64,000 nucleotides of DNA, taken from contig NZ_JOAP01000026.1 in assembly GCF_000720475.1 (NCBI RefSeq), positions 44,144-108,143 on the forward strand. The letters are read 5' to 3'. A program made the translations under genes and the position numbers. Shown piece by piece: positions 41,260 to 51,807 of this stretch; position 1 is the first letter of the stretch; each line of letters starts with the position of its first letter. This DNA comes from Streptomyces aureocirculatus (GTDB lineage: Bacteria > Actinomycetota > Actinomycetes > Streptomycetales > Streptomycetaceae). The notes beneath the pieces were generated by a model, which did not search any database, had not been told where the DNA came from, and was given only the letters and a program-made list of their open reading frames with translations.

Positions 41260-42671
41260 GCCGGGGCGTGGGGGCGGCCGTCGCTGTCGATGACGGGAAG
41301 CCCGGCGCGTGCCGTCGTCTCCGGGTCGAAGACGTCGTCGATCAGGACGACGTCACGGCTCGCGGCGGCGAGCAGCGACGCCGCGATGGCCGCGCGCAGG
41401 CCGCTTCCGCAGTGCACCCACACAACACCGCCCGGCACCTCTGCCTGCCGCCCGTGCAGGGCGTGCAGGGGCAGATGCGTGGATCCCCCGATGTGCGCGG
41501 AGGCACGCTCGGTGGCGCGGCGCACGTCGAGGACCACCACGTCGTCCCGTTCCTTGCGGGCAGCGGCGAGGCCGGTGAACGTACCGCGCGGGAAAGCGGC
41601 GAGCCGCTCGCCCGCACGCACCCAGGACGCGGGCCCGCCGGTGGCGCCCGCCGCCGGGCGGTCGATGCCGACCCGCACCAGTTCCCGTTGCGCGGCGGCG
41701 AGTTCGCGGGGCGTGGCGGCGAGCAGCGTGAGCGGTCTGCCCCAGGGGATCAGCCACGCCAGGTAGGTGGCGAGCTTGCCGTCGCCCTCGAAGTTCAGGC
41801 TGCCCGCCACGTGTCCGGCGGCGAACGCCCCCCGGTCGCGCAGGTCCACCACCCACTCCCCGGCGGCGAGCCGCGCCGCGATCTCCTCGGCGTCGGCGGG
41901 CCGCGGCGGGGTCAGGTCGACGGGCGCGGGACCTGCGGCATTGGCCGGGCCCATGTGGGCGTAGTAGGCGGGCACGTCGTCCAGGCCGGAGAGGAGGCGG
42001 GCCACGAAGGCGTCCACGTCCTGGGTGAGCGCGGCGTTGGCCGCCCGTTCGGCGCCGATGGTGGTCGACTCGCCCTCGGACCGCGTAGCGGAGCAGAAGC
42101 TGCCGAAGCCGTGCGTGGGCAGCACGGGCACGGCGTCGTCGAGTTCCCGCGCGAGCCGGTGCGCGGAGGCGTGCTGGGCGCGGGCCAGCGACTCGGTGAG
42201 CCGGGGCTCGACCAGGTCGGGCCGCCCCACCGTACCGATGAGCAGCGAACCGCCGGTGAACGCGGCGACGGCGATGCCGCCGTCCGTCAGGACGTACGAG
42301 GTGTGGTGCGGGGTGTGGCCCGGAGTGGCGAGTGCCCGCAGTTCCACGCCCCAGTCGCCCCCGTCCCCGCCCCCGTCCACGCGCACCGTGTCGCCGTCGG
42401 CGACGGGCGTGTGCGGGAACGACACGGCGGCGCCCGCGGGCACGAGGCAGTGGGCGCCGGTGACGCGGGCGAGGTCGAGGGCGCCGCTCACGTAGTCGTT
42501 GTGGACGTGGGTCTCCGCGACGTACCCGATCCGCACCCCGCGCCGGTTCGCCGCGGCCAGGACCCGGTCGATGTCACGCGGCGGGTCGACGGCCACGGCG
42601 GTGTCCGGACCTCCGGCGAGGTAGCTGCGGTTGCCGAGGCCGGTGGTCTCCAGGGTGTCGACGAAGAACAC
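41256..42671 (-). CDS. MBL-fold persulfide dioxygenase-like protein with two rhodanese domains (CstB-like)
   Basis: A 471-residue three-domain protein with the layout of Staphylococcus aureus CstB. The N-terminal MBL domain has ETHVHNDYVSG (His55, His57, Asp59) and TPGHTPHHTSY. A degenerate rhodanese domain (about residues 255-345) lacks the active Cys. A C-terminal rhodanese has VHCGSGLRAA with Cys421. CstB oxidises persulfides and transfers the sulfur. Here the strand that normally carries the third iron ligand as TGD reads FTGGSLLIGTVGRPDL, with Gly for Asp. GTG 42671 follows AGGAG. An ATACCC-GGGTAT operator lies about 100 bases upstream. Confidence 0.85.
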   Translation of the reverse strand: MFFVDTLETTGLGNRSYLAGGPDTAVAVDPPRDIDRVLAAANRRGVRIGYVAETHVHNDYVSGALDLARVTGAHCLVPAGAAVSFPHTPVADGDTVRVDGGGDGGDWGVELRALATPGHTPHHTSYVLTDGGIAVAAFTGGSLLIGTVGRPDLVEPRLTESLARAQHASAHRLARELDDAVPVLPTHGFGSFCSATRSEGESTTIGAERAANAALTQDVDAFVARLLSGLDDVPAYYAHMGPANAAGPAPVDLTPPRPADAEEIAARLAAGEWVVDLRDRGAFAAGHVAGSLNFEGDGKLATYLAWLIPWGRPLTLLAATPRELAAAQRELVRVGIDRPAAGATGGPASWVRAGERLAAFPRGTFTGLAAARKERDDVVVLDVRRATERASAHIGGSTHLPLHALHGRQAEVPGGVVWVHCGSGLRAAIAASLLAAASRDVVLIDDVFDPETTARAGLPVIDSDGRPHAPA

Positions 42672-42766
42672 GGCTTCGCTCCTCTCCCAAGGGCCGCACC
42701 TCGGTTTGTGGTGCGCCCCCGGGGGTGTCGCGTACCCCCGGGGGCCGGGGCCCCGCACCCTTCCCC

Positions 42767-42782
42767 ATACCCATGGGGGTAT
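42767..42782. promoter_or_regulatory. Second CsoR/CstR-type operator, upstream of the CstB-like gene
   Basis: ATACCC (42767-42772), a 4-base spacer and GGGTAT (42777-42782) match the site at 40841-40858 in arms and spacing. Between it and the gene lie CCCCCGGGGG dyads (42735-42744). Confidence 0.7.
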
Positions 42783-42846
42783 TTCCGACACCGGTCGCCG
42801 GCACACATTGGCCGGAACCGTGCGGAACTCCCCCCGGGTGTCGACG

Positions 42847-45603
42847 TCAGCCGCGCTTGAACACCGCCACCGTCCGCGCCGGTACCTCGAAGGTCCCCGA
42901 GCCCCGCTCGTACGCGGCCGCCCGCACAACGGGATCGGATCCCCGTGCCTGCACCGGATGCAGCGCGTACGCGGTGCCCGCGAGGTCCCGTACCCGCTGC
43001 GTCTGCTGCCGGGGTGTCGCGTTGAGGACGACCACGAGCGGGCCGAGACGCATCGTGATCACGCCGGGTGTCTCGCCGGAGGTGCCGGAGAGCGGGAAGG
43101 ACAGTTCCTTCCGCACCCGGTCCGCGGTCGCCAGTGCGAACGCGGGCTCCGTGGACCGTATCCGCAGCAGGTCCCGGTAGGCGGTGGCGGCGCCGTCGAT
43201 CTGCGCGCAGCCCGGGGCGAGCGCCCGGTCGGCGAGGAGTGGTTTGCCGTAGGGCCACTTGGGCTTGTTGTCGGCGGCGGGCGGCAGTCCGCGGCCGAAT
43301 CCGTTGCCGTCGCGGCAGTCCCAGTGGATCGCGTTGAACCAGTCGCCGCTGTCGTAGGAGTTGCGGTCGAGGGACTTGGACCGCAGCAGGTCGCTGCCCG
43401 CCTGGTAGAGGGCGGGGCCCTGCGAGAGCGTCGCGGTCGCCGACGCGAGGACCTGCATGCGGGCCCGGTCGGCCGCCGCCGTGCCGCGCGGGAGCTTGAA
43501 GGCGAGCGCGTCGTACAGCGTTTCGTTGTCATGGGCGTCGGCGTACGCGAGGGCGTCGCCGGGTGCGTCCGCGTACCCGGCGGGGGCGCCGTTGTAGTCG
43601 ACGTCGGCGCCCGTGACCTTACGGCCCGCGGAGTCGGTGAAGGCGTACCGGGCCAGGTTGCCGGAGAGGCCGACCTTGATCAGGTCCTGGTAGTGCAGGA
43701 GCCGGGCCTTCTGTTCGGCGGGGGTGCCGTTGGCCTTCGACGCGTTGGGGTCGGTGAAGAGGCCGCTGGCGAAGCCCTGCACGCCGGGGCCGTCGTCGAA
43801 GGGGCCGCCGCCGCGGACGGCGTCACGGGCACGGTCGGAGAAGGTCGCGATCCCGGTGCCGGCCATGTTGCGCTGCGTGGCCTGCTCGAACCGTGCGTCG
43901 TCGGCGATCTCCCCGAAGCTCCAGCCCTCTCCGTAGAGCACGATCCGCTTGCCGTCGACCCCGTCCTTCGTGAGCGTCAGGGCGTCGAGTGCCTTGCGGG
44001 CGGCGAGGATGTTGGCCTTCGGGTGGTGCCCCATGAGGTCGAAGCGGAAGCCGTCGACCTTGTACTGCTTGGCCCAGGTGACGAGGGAGTCGACGACGAG
44101 CCTGCCCATCATGGCGTTCTCGGGTGCGGTGTTCGCGCAGCAGGTGGACGTGGCCACGCTGCCGTCGGCGAGCAGCCGCTGGTAGTAGCCGGGCACGATC
44201 CTGTCGAGGACGGACTTGTCGGCCTGGCCGCTCGCGACGGTGTGGTTGTAGACGACGTCCATGACCGTGCGCAGTCCGGCGCCGTTGAGTGCTTGCACCA
44301 TCCTGCGGAACTCGACGGTGCGCCGGGGGCCTTCGGGGTCGCTCGCGTAGGAGCCCTCCGGGACGGTGTAGTGCAGTGGGTCGTAGCCCCAGTTGTAGGC
44401 GTCCTTGGCCGCGGTCCTGCCCGTGCACGCCTGCTGTTCCCCGGAGTCGGGCGCGAAGGAGGGCAGGTCGCAGTCGGGGCGCTGCTGTTGTGAACGCCGC
44501 TCGGGGACGGTGCCGATGTCGAAGGCGGGCAGCAGGTGGACGTACGACGTCCCGGCCCCGGTCAGGGCGCGCAGGTGCCGCATGCCGTTCGAGTTGCGGT
44601 CCGTGAACGCCAGGTACTGGCCAGGGTGGTCGGACGTGCGGTCCGCGACGGAGAAGTCCCGGATGTGCAGTTCCTGGATCTGGGCGGCGCGCAGCGGTGT
44701 CGCGGGTGGCTTCCGCAGGGTTCGCCAGCCCTTGGGGGCGAGCTCCGGGTCGTCGAGGTCGACGAGCAGGCTCCGGGCCGAGTCGGTGGTGAGGGCCGTC
44801 GCGTAGGGGTCGGTGACCTTGTTGGTGACGACCTTCCGGACGCTGGGCGCCCAGACCTTGACGACGTAGCGGTACGGCTCGCCGGTCCAGCTCTTCGGCC
44901 CCGCGGCCGACCAGACGCCCGAGGCCGCGTCCCGCCGCATCGGCACGGTACGCCCGCCGATGTCGACCCTGACGTCCTGGGCGGTGGGCGCCCACACCGC
45001 GAGGGAGGGCCTGCCGCGGGAGAAGCCCGGGCCGAGCGGCTTCTTGGTGGCGGCGATGGCGTAGAGGTCGTCGAGGACGCCCTGGGTCTGTACGCCGGTG
45101 GCGGCGCGCAGGTCCCCTCCGGCGGCCCGGCGCACCGCGACGAGCTGCCCTGTGAGGGCCGTGCGGACGCGGTCGCGGTCACGCGGGTCGACCCGGAAGG
45201 CGGCGTAGGCCCGCAGGTGCGGGAACTTCGCCCGCTGGGCGTCGGTGAGGCCGCCGGGCACCGGGGCGAGGCGGATACGGTGCGCCGCGCCGGTGCGGCC
45301 ACCGCCCTCGACGGTGATCCCGCCGCGCCGCGCGTACACCAACTCCGTGACGGCGGGCGCGCGTTCGCCGCCCGCGTTCCAGGCGAGGGTGTCACGGTCG
45401 ATCCACTGCGCCTCGGCCTTGCTGAGGTCGGAGGCGGCGGGGGTGGTCGCTCCGGCTGCCGCCACCGCGCCCGTCAGGGGCAGGGCGGTGGCGACCAGAA
45501 CCAGGGCCACTGCGGCGGCGGTACGGCGTACGAGGCGCCGTGAAGGGGCGCGGGGAACTGCGCGACCAGCCACAGCGAGCCCGCGGGCGGAAGGCAGCCT
45601 CAT
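42847..45603 (-). CDS. Secreted pullulanase-type alpha-1,6-glucosidase (GH13)
   Basis: A 918-residue secreted enzyme. The signal peptide has RR followed by [24 protein letters not shown]-terminal beta domains follow, then a GH13 barrel with the pullulanase signature [15 protein letters not shown], the nucleophile Asp in [12 protein letters not shown], the acid Glu in [10 protein letters not shown] and [13 protein letters not shown]. It debranches alpha-1,6 links in pullulan, amylopectin or glycogen. ATG 45603 overlaps the stop of the amylase gene (ATGA), so the two are translationally coupled and presumably under the same MalR control. Confidence 0.93.
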   Translation of the reverse strand: MRLPSARGLAVAGRAVPRAPSRRLVRRTAAAVALVLVATALPLTGAVAAAGATTPAASDLSKAEAQWIDRDTLAWNAGGERAPAVTELVYARRGGITVEGGGRTGAAHRIRLAPVPGGLTDAQRAKFPHLRAYAAFRVDPRDRDRVRTALTGQLVAVRRAAGGDLRAATGVQTQGVLDDLYAIAATKKPLGPGFSRGRPSLAVWAPTAQDVRVDIGGRTVPMRRDAASGVWSAAGPKSWTGEPYRYVVKVWAPSVRKVVTNKVTDPYATALTTDSARSLLVDLDDPELAPKGWRTLRKPPATPLRAAQIQELHIRDFSVADRTSDHPGQYLAFTDRNSNGMRHLRALTGAGTSYVHLLPAFDIGTVPERRSQQQRPDCDLPSFAPDSGEQQACTGRTAAKDAYNWGYDPLHYTVPEGSYASDPEGPRRTVEFRRMVQALNGAGLRTVMDVVYNHTVASGQADKSVLDRIVPGYYQRLLADGSVATSTCCANTAPENAMMGRLVVDSLVTWAKQYKVDGFRFDLMGHHPKANILAARKALDALTLTKDGVDGKRIVLYGEGWSFGEIADDARFEQATQRNMAGTGIATFSDRARDAVRGGGPFDDGPGVQGFASGLFTDPNASKANGTPAEQKARLLHYQDLIKVGLSGNLARYAFTDSAGRKVTGADVDYNGAPAGYADAPGDALAYADAHDNETLYDALAFKLPRGTAAADRARMQVLASATATLSQGPALYQAGSDLLRSKSLDRNSYDSGDWFNAIHWDCRDGNGFGRGLPPAADNKPKWPYGKPLLADRALAPGCAQIDGAATAYRDLLRIRSTEPAFALATADRVRKELSFPLSGTSGETPGVITMRLGPLVVVLNATPRQQTQRVRDLAGTAYALHPVQARGSDPVVRAAAYERGSGTFEVPARTVAVFKRG

Positions 45604-47021
45604 CCGGCACATCCGGCGGAGCGCCGAGCACCGGTGTGCAGCGCCAGGGCGGTACCGGGCGCGACGGAAGCCGTGAAGCGGCCGTCACCCCCGACGGTGA
45701 CGTCCCGCCCGCTCTGCACATCGCGGTAGACGCCCCCCGGCAGCGAGGTCCGGAACGTACGGTCGAGGGCCGAGCCCTCGTGATTGATGACGACGTAAGC
45801 CTTGTCACCACGGCCGAACGCGATGGCGTCGTTGCCGTTGTCCCACCAGTTCGTCACGGCCGTGCCGTGCGCGGTGTTGCGCAGCTTCACCATGCTCTTG
45901 ACCTCGGGCCAGGCGTGCTGGCACTTCCAGCCGTCGCGGTGACAGGCGTTCACCCGGCCGCCGTTCGGCGGTCCCGCGTCGCGGTCGGTGAACTCGTAGC
46001 CGGAGTGCACGTCCGGGGCGCCGTAGGGCCAGGCCAGCATGAACACATGGGCGAGGGTGTGGCTCGCGCCGTCCTTGTAGGTGAGGGTGTCGCCGCCGCG
46101 CTCCGTGTCGTGGTTGGCGACGAACACAGCGGACTTGCCCGCGGGCATATAGGCCCAGCCCTCGCCGTAGTTCTTCAGGTACGCGAGCTTCTCGGTGCTG
46201 AAGACGCGCTTGAGGTCACGGGCGTAGCGGAACTCCTGGACGTCGCCGGTGCCGAGGTACTCGTCGGGCGACACCGCCTCGCCCGCGCCGAAGATGGCCT
46301 CCTGCTTCCAGTAGGCGTTCGGGTTCTTCAGCCGCGACTTGATGCTCTTCAGGTCGGCCGCGGCCATGTGCTTGGCGGCGTCCACACGGAATCCGTCGGC
46401 GCCGAGGGAGAGCAGGTCGTTCATGTAGGCGGCGATGCGGCCGCGTACGTGGTCCTCGCCGGTGTCGAGGTCGGCGAGGCCCACGAGTTCGCACTCCTGG
46501 ACGTCGTGGCGGTCCTGGTAGTTGCCTGTCGGGGCGGTGCAGTTGTCCAGGTCGGGCCGCGAGTAGATCCCGGGGTAGTCGTACTTCGTGTACGAAGTGC
46601 CACCGGTACCGGTGCCGCCGCCCGCCGCCATGTGGTTGATCACCGTGTCGACGACGACCTTGACGCCCGCCGCGTGGCAGGTGTCGACCATGTCCTTGAA
46701 GGCGCCGCGGTCACCGAGACGCCCGGCGATCCTGTAGCTCACCGGCTGGTACGAGGTCCACCACTGGGAGCCCTGGATGTGTTCCTGGGGCGGTGACACC
46801 TGGACGTACCCGTAACCGTCGGGGCCGAGCCGGTCCTTGCACTCCTGGGCCACCGAGCTGAACTTCCACTCGAAGAGCACGGCCGTGACGTCCTTGGCGC
46901 CGGGCGGGGCGGCGGCGGCCCGCGGGGCCGCCCCGACCACGCTGCCGACGGTTCCGGCGAGGAGAGCGAGGGTCGCGGCCATGAGCTGCGCACGACGCGA
47001 AGGGCTTCTCCGGGATGTCAC
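45600..47021 (-). CDS. Secreted alpha-amylase (GH13)
   Basis: A 473-residue alpha-amylase. The signal peptide has [10 protein letters not shown] then [20 protein letters not shown], with cleavage probably near RAAAAP. Catalytic motifs are [16 protein letters not shown] with the nucleophile Asp, EAIFGAGE with the acid Glu, and [11 protein letters not shown] with the third acidic residue. No starch-binding domain is evident at the C-terminus. GTG 47021 follows AGGAGG. A MalR-type TTGCA/TGCAA operator lies 20-36 bases upstream, consistent with maltodextrin induction and glucose repression as known for Streptomyces amylases. Confidence 0.93.
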   Translation of the reverse strand: MTSRRSPSRRAQLMAATLALLAGTVGSVVGAAPRAAAAPPGAKDVTAVLFEWKFSSVAQECKDRLGPDGYGYVQVSPPQEHIQGSQWWTSYQPVSYRIAGRLGDRGAFKDMVDTCHAAGVKVVVDTVINHMAAGGGTGTGGTSYTKYDYPGIYSRPDLDNCTAPTGNYQDRHDVQECELVGLADLDTGEDHVRGRIAAYMNDLLSLGADGFRVDAAKHMAAADLKSIKSRLKNPNAYWKQEAIFGAGEAVSPDEYLGTGDVQEFRYARDLKRVFSTEKLAYLKNYGEGWAYMPAGKSAVFVANHDTERGGDTLTYKDGASHTLAHVFMLAWPYGAPDVHSGYEFTDRDAGPPNGGRVNACHRDGWKCQHAWPEVKSMVKLRNTAHGTAVTNWWDNGNDAIAFGRGDKAYVVINHEGSALDRTFRTSLPGGVYRDVQSGRDVTVGGDGRFTASVAPGTALALHTGARRSAGCAG

Positions 47022-47040
47022 GGGGGCCTCCTGAAGGAAA

Positions 47041-47057
47041 TTGCAGCAAGTTTGCAA
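47041..47057. promoter_or_regulatory. MalR-type operator before the alpha-amylase gene
   Basis: TTGCAGCAAGTTTGCAA has inverted TTGCA/TGCAA ends and an internal GCAAG, matching the TTGC/GCAA elements recognised by LacI-type MalR/Reg1 proteins in streptomycete amylase promoters. Confidence 0.65.
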
Positions 47058-47083
47058 CAGAGATTTCGGAGACCGTACGACCG

Positions 47084-48184
47084 TCAACCACCGGGGTCAA
47101 CCCTTCGGACACACCTGGGGCGTCGAGTCCCGCAGCGCCTGGGCCGTCGAACCCGTACGACCAGTTCCGGCTGGAAGACGAACTCCGTGCGCTGCACGGG
47201 ATTCCCGTTGATTTCCTCCAGGAGCGCACCGACGGCGGCCGACGCCATCGCCTGTACGGGCTGGCGCACGGTGGTCAGCGGCGGGTCCGTGAACGCGATC
47301 AGCGGTGAGTCGTCGAAGCCCACGACGGAGACGTCACCGGGGACGGCGAGGCCGCGCTCCCGGGCGGCCCTGACGGCTCCGAGCGCCATCATGTCGCTGC
47401 CGCACACCACGGCGGTGCAGCCCCGGTCGAGCAGTGCGCTCGCGGCGGCGTGCCCGCCCTCGACGGTGAACAGCGTGCGCTGCACGAGCCGTTCGGCCTC
47501 CACCTGCGGCAGGCCGACATGGTCGCGCAGCGCCGCCGTGAAGCCCTCCGCCTTGCGCCGCGAGGGGACGTAGCGGGTCGGGCCGATGGCGAGGCCGATC
47601 CGTTCGTGGCCCAGGTCGGCGAGGTGCCGTACCGCCATGCGCGCGGCTGCCCGGTCGTCGGGGGAGACGAAGGAGACGGGGATGTGTGCGTTGTAGCCGT
47701 TGATGAGGACGAACGGCACGCCGCGGCCCGCGAGCGCGAGATAGCGCGCGGGGTCGGCCGTCGCGTCGGCGTGCAGCCCGGAAAGGAACACGATGCCGCT
47801 GACCCCGCGCTCCTCCAACTGCTCCACCAGCTCGTCCTCGGTGGCGCCGCCCGGCATCTGCGTACAGAGCATGGGCGTGTAGCCGTGCCCGGCGAGCACC
47901 TGCTCCACGACCTGCGCGAACGCCGGGAAGATCGGGTTGGTCAGCTCGGGGATCACCAGGCCGACCAGGCCCGCGCTGCGCCGTTTCAGGCGCAGCGGGC
48001 GTTCGTAGCCGAGCACGTCGAGCGCGGCGAGCACGCGCCGCCGGGTGGCCGCGGCGACGCCTGCCTTGCCGTTCAGGACGCGGCTCGCCGTGGCCTCGCT
48101 GACCTCCGCCTGGGCGGCGATGTCCGCGAGCCGCGGTGCGCCCCGCGCCGCGCCCTCGGAGGCCTGCGGCACGGACGTCGTCAC
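47084..48184 (-). CDS. malR: LacI family maltodextrin regulator
   Basis: A 366-residue LacI/GalR repressor. The N-terminal HTH is [22 protein letters not shown] with the hinge helix [16 protein letters not shown]; the periplasmic-binding-like effector domain follows ([36 protein letters not shown]). Position and operators fit MalR/Reg1. GTG 48184 overlaps the stop of the alpha-glucosidase gene (GTGA), so it is the last gene of the malEFG-glucosidase operon, unlike the divergent malR-malE layout I know from S. coelicolor. The C-terminal 25 residues are Arg-rich and longer than usual. Confidence 0.82.
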   Translation of the reverse strand: MTTSVPQASEGAARGAPRLADIAAQAEVSEATASRVLNGKAGVAAATRRRVLAALDVLGYERPLRLKRRSAGLVGLVIPELTNPIFPAFAQVVEQVLAGHGYTPMLCTQMPGGATEDELVEQLEERGVSGIVFLSGLHADATADPARYLALAGRGVPFVLINGYNAHIPVSFVSPDDRAAARMAVRHLADLGHERIGLAIGPTRYVPSRRKAEGFTAALRDHVGLPQVEAERLVQRTLFTVEGGHAAASALLDRGCTAVVCGSDMMALGAVRAARERGLAVPGDVSVVGFDDSPLIAFTDPPLTTVRQPVQAMASAAVGALLEEINGNPVQRTEFVFQPELVVRVRRPRRCGTRRPRCVRRVDPGG

Positions 48185-49845
48185 ACCGCCCACCAGACGG
48201 TGGTGTCGGCGGGCAGCTCCACCTCGCCGCCCGCCACCTCGACGGGGCCGCTGGCGAGCAGCATGCGGCCTGGCGCCGCGAGGCGCACCGCGGCGCCGGT
48301 GGTGTTCGCGGTGCAGACGAAGGACTCGCGGCGAAAGGCGAGGACGCCATCGGGCGCTGCGGTCCACTCCAGCGCGTCGCCCGCGCCGAGGCCCGACTGC
48401 TCGCGGCGCACCCGCAGGGCCGCGCGGTAGAGCTCCAGGGTGGAGGCGGGGTCGCCGGTCTGCGCCTGGACGCTCAGCTCGCCCCAGCCCGCGGGCTGCG
48501 GCAGCCAACTGCCGCCCGTCCCGAAGCCGTACGAAGGGCCTTCCACGGTCCACGGGATCGGCACCCGGCAGCCGTCACGGAACCCGTCCTGGCCCTCGGC
48601 CCGGTGGAACGAGGGGTCCTGACGGGCCTCGTCGGGCAGGTCGGTGACGTCGGGAAGGCCCAGCTCCTCGCCCTGGTAGAGGTACGCGGAGCCGGGCAGC
48701 GCCAGCATCAGCAGGCTCGCGGCGCGGGCGCGGCGCAGGCCGAGCGCGCGGTCGCCGGGCGTGCGCAACTGGGTGCCGAGTCCCGGCGGGTTGGCGAAGC
48801 GCGTGGTGTGCCGGGTCACGTCGTGGTTGGAGAGCACCCAGGTGGCGGGCGCGCCCACGGGCCGCATGGCGGCCAGCGAACCGTCGATGACCTCGCGCAG
48901 CTCGGCGGCGTCCCAGTGCGTGCCCAGGTACTGGAAGTTGAAGGCCTGGTGCATCTCGTCGGGGCGCACATAGTGGGCGGTGCGCTCGACGGTGGGCGTC
49001 CAGGCCTCGGCGACCAGGACGCGGTCCCCGGCGTACTCGGCGAGGACCTTGCGCCAGCTTCGGTAGATGTCGTGCACGCCGTCCTGGTCGAAGAACGGCA
49101 TGGTGTCGTTGCCGAGCAGCTTGAGCTGGTCGTGGTGGCCGATGTCGGGCAGGCCCGCGGCCTTGACCAGGCCGTGCGCCACGTCCACGCGGAAGCCGTC
49201 GACGCCCATGTCCAGCCAGAACCGCAGGATGGAGCGGAACTCGTCGCGTACGGCGGGGTGTTCCCAGTTGAAGTCGGGCTGCTCGGGGGCGAACAGGTGC
49301 AGGTACCAGTCGCCGGGGGTGCCGTCGGGGTCGGTGGTGCGGGTCCAGGCGGGGCCGCCGAAGATGGACTCCCAGTCGTTGGGCGGCAGTTCGCCGTCCG
49401 TGCCCTTGCCGGGACGGAAGTGGTAGCGGTCGCGCAGCGGCGATCCCGGGCCGTCGTCGAGGGCACGCCGGAACCAGTCGTGCCGGTCGGACGAGTGGTT
49501 GGGCACCAGGTCCACGATGACGCGAAGGCCCAGGTCGTGCGCCTCCCTGAGCACCGCGTCGGCGTCAAGGAGCGTGCCGAACATCGGGTCGACGGCGCGG
49601 TAGTCGGCGACGTCGTAGCCCGCGTCGGCCTGCGGTGAGGCGTAGAACGGGCTGAGCCAGACGGCGTCGACGCCGAGGTCCCTCAGGTGCGGCAGGCGGG
49701 CCCGGATGCCTTGGAGGTCGCCCATGCCGTCGCCGTTGCCGTCGGCGAAGCTGCGCGGGTAGACCTGGTAGATCACCGCGTCGCGCCACCAGTCCGTACG
49801 CGTGGCGGAGTCGGGGGCGGCAGGGGCAGCGAGATGCTGGGTCAT
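48181..49845 (-). CDS. Alpha-glucosidase (GH13, oligo-1,6/maltodextrin glucosidase type)
   Basis: A 554-residue cytoplasmic enzyme without a signal peptide. Motifs are WWRDAVIYQVYPRSFADGNG at the start, VDLVPNHSS, GFRVDVAHGLVK (nucleophile Asp), VLVAEAWTP (acid Glu), LSNHDVTRH and YLYQGEELGLP. It fits the intracellular step that cleaves imported maltodextrins to glucose. It follows malG by 59 bases and overlaps malR by four, consistent with one operon. Confidence 0.92.
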   Translation of the reverse strand: MTQHLAAPAAPDSATRTDWWRDAVIYQVYPRSFADGNGDGMGDLQGIRARLPHLRDLGVDAVWLSPFYASPQADAGYDVADYRAVDPMFGTLLDADAVLREAHDLGLRVIVDLVPNHSSDRHDWFRRALDDGPGSPLRDRYHFRPGKGTDGELPPNDWESIFGGPAWTRTTDPDGTPGDWYLHLFAPEQPDFNWEHPAVRDEFRSILRFWLDMGVDGFRVDVAHGLVKAAGLPDIGHHDQLKLLGNDTMPFFDQDGVHDIYRSWRKVLAEYAGDRVLVAEAWTPTVERTAHYVRPDEMHQAFNFQYLGTHWDAAELREVIDGSLAAMRPVGAPATWVLSNHDVTRHTTRFANPPGLGTQLRTPGDRALGLRRARAASLLMLALPGSAYLYQGEELGLPDVTDLPDEARQDPSFHRAEGQDGFRDGCRVPIPWTVEGPSYGFGTGGSWLPQPAGWGELSVQAQTGDPASTLELYRAALRVRREQSGLGAGDALEWTAAPDGVLAFRRESFVCTANTTGAAVRLAAPGRMLLASGPVEVAGGEVELPADTTVWWAV

Positions 49846-49904
49846 GGGTTCCCTGTGAGGTCGTGTCTGTGGGCGGGTCGGCGGGCCGGGCGGGTGCGGG
49901 GGCG

Positions 49905-50789
49905 TCAGGACTTCGTCGCGCCGGCCGTGAGTCCGGAGACCAGATGGCGTTGGACGAAGCCGAAGATCACCGCGGCGGGCACCGCCACGATCACGGCGGC
50001 GGCCGTCAGCGAACCCCAGTCGCTGGTGTACTGGTTGACGAAGGTCTGGAGGCCGCCCGCGAGGGTGAGGTTCTCCTCGCCCGTCATGAACGCGGAGGCG
50101 TAGGCGACCTCGGCCCAGCCGGTGATGAAGCTGTAGAAGCCGGTGACGGCGAGGCCGGGCTTGGCCAGCGGGACGATGAGCCGCCAGAACGTGCCGAACG
50201 GATTGAGGCCGTCGACGCGGCCCGCCTCGTCGATCTCCACCGGGATGGTGTCGAAGTACCCCTTCATCATCCACGCGGAGAACGGCACGGCGATGGTGAG
50301 GTAGGTGAGGACAAGGCCCATGGGCTGGTTCAGGAGGCCGAGGCCCGCGAGCAGGTTGTACAGCGGCACGATGAGCACGGCGACGGGGAACATCTGCGTG
50401 ATCAGGAGCAGCCACATCAGGGGCCGCATACCGGGGAACCGGAAGCGGCTGACGGCGTAGCCGGTCGTCGCCGAGATGAAGACCCCGATCACGGTGGTCA
50501 GGCCCACCACGAACAGAGAGTTGCCGACCCAGCTCAGGAACTCGGTGTCGTTCACCACGTGGTCGTAGTTGCCGAAGGTGAAGTCCTTCACGATCGCCGT
50601 GGAGAACGCCTCGCTCTTCGGTTTGAACGAGGTGACGAGCAGCCACAGCGGGGGAAGGACCGCGACGGCACTGGCGATCAGCAGGGTGGTGTGCAGGGCG
50701 ACGGAGGCGAGCGGCTCGCGTTCGCCGCGCGGCCGCACCCGGGGACCGCCCGGGGCCGGGCGCTTCGTCGTGGGGGTCACGGTGGTCAC
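49905..50789 (-). CDS. malG: Maltose/maltodextrin ABC transporter permease MalG
   Basis: A 294-residue inner-membrane permease with six transmembrane helices and the EAA loop EIDEAGRVDGLNPFGTFWRL that contacts the ATPase. GTG 50789 overlaps the malF stop (GTGA); GTG 50792 is an alternative. No ATPase gene is present; in Streptomyces a shared MsiK serves sugar importers of this type. Confidence 0.92.
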   Translation of the reverse strand: MTTVTPTTKRPAPGGPRVRPRGEREPLASVALHTTLLIASAVAVLPPLWLLVTSFKPKSEAFSTAIVKDFTFGNYDHVVNDTEFLSWVGNSLFVVGLTTVIGVFISATTGYAVSRFRFPGMRPLMWLLLITQMFPVAVLIVPLYNLLAGLGLLNQPMGLVLTYLTIAVPFSAWMMKGYFDTIPVEIDEAGRVDGLNPFGTFWRLIVPLAKPGLAVTGFYSFITGWAEVAYASAFMTGEENLTLAGGLQTFVNQYTSDWGSLTAAAVIVAVPAAVIFGFVQRHLVSGLTAGATKS

Positions 50790-51805
50790 CACACCTCTCC
50801 TTGCTTGCGGAGCGCGCGGCGGTAGACCACCGCGAAGAGCGAGAGGAGCAGCAGGATGAGCACGCCCCAGGCCGCGGATCCCGCGAAGTCGCGGGGACTG
50901 ACGACGAACGAGAGCCGGTAGGCGTACGTCACCAGGATCTCGGTGGCGTCGCCGGGGCCGCCCCGGGTGAGCAGGAAGATCACCGGGAACATGTTGAACG
51001 TCCAGATGGCGCTGATCAGGACCACGGTGCTGCTCACCGTGCGCAGGCCGGGCAGGGTGATGTGCCGGAAGCGCTGCCAGGCGCTCGCGCCGTCCATCTC
51101 CGCGGCCTCGTACAGTTCGCCCGGGATGGACTGCAGGCCGCCGAGCATGGCGACCAGCATGAACGGTACGCCCAGCCAGACGTTGACGGTGATCACGGAG
51201 ATCTTCGCCCACGTGGGGTCGTTCAGCCACGGGATCGCGTCGATGCCGCCCCCGGCGAGGATCGCGTTGAGGACGCCCTTCTTCTCGTTGAACAGCAGCC
51301 GCCAGGTGAAGACGGAGACGAAGGCGGGCACCGCCCAGGGCAGGATGAGCGCCATCCGGTAGCAGGAGCGCCCCTTCAGCTTGCGGTTGAGCATGTTCGC
51401 CAGGACGAGGCCGAGGACGAACGAAAGCCCGACGCAGGAGACCGTCCAGACGACGGTCCAGGCCAGCCGGTCCCAGAAGACGCCGTCGTCGAGGATGGCC
51501 CGGTAGTTGTCCAGGCCCACCGACTCGTAGGTCGCCGGGATGTGGTTGACGCCGATGGTGCGCTCGACGTTCGCCTCGTTGGCGTCCGTCGTCGACAGAT
51601 ACACACCGCGCAGCAGCGGATAGCCGACGATCACGCCGATGACGGCGACCACCGGGGCGACCATCGCCCAGGCGTACCAGTGGGTGCTGAGTGCCCTGCG
51701 CAGGCGACCGGGGTTCTTGGGGGCTTTGCCGGTCCGCCGGTCCCGGCCGTGGACGCGCTCGGCGTCCACGGCCTTCACCACGGAGTGGCCGCTGTCGACT
51801 GCCAT
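50786..51805 (-). CDS. malF: Maltose/maltodextrin ABC transporter permease MalF
   Basis: A 339-residue permease. A basic cytoplasmic N-terminus of about 40 residues precedes six helices, with the EAA loop ELYEAAEMDGASAWQRFRHI. It pairs with MalG. The start lies 2 bases after the malE stop and the stop overlaps malG, indicating tight coupling. Confidence 0.92.
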   Translation of the reverse strand: MAVDSGHSVVKAVDAERVHGRDRRTGKAPKNPGRLRRALSTHWYAWAMVAPVVAVIGVIVGYPLLRGVYLSTTDANEANVERTIGVNHIPATYESVGLDNYRAILDDGVFWDRLAWTVVWTVSCVGLSFVLGLVLANMLNRKLKGRSCYRMALILPWAVPAFVSVFTWRLLFNEKKGVLNAILAGGGIDAIPWLNDPTWAKISVITVNVWLGVPFMLVAMLGGLQSIPGELYEAAEMDGASAWQRFRHITLPGLRTVSSTVVLISAIWTFNMFPVIFLLTRGGPGDATEILVTYAYRLSFVVSPRDFAGSAAWGVLILLLLSLFAVVYRRALRKQGEVW

Positions 51806-51807
51806 AC

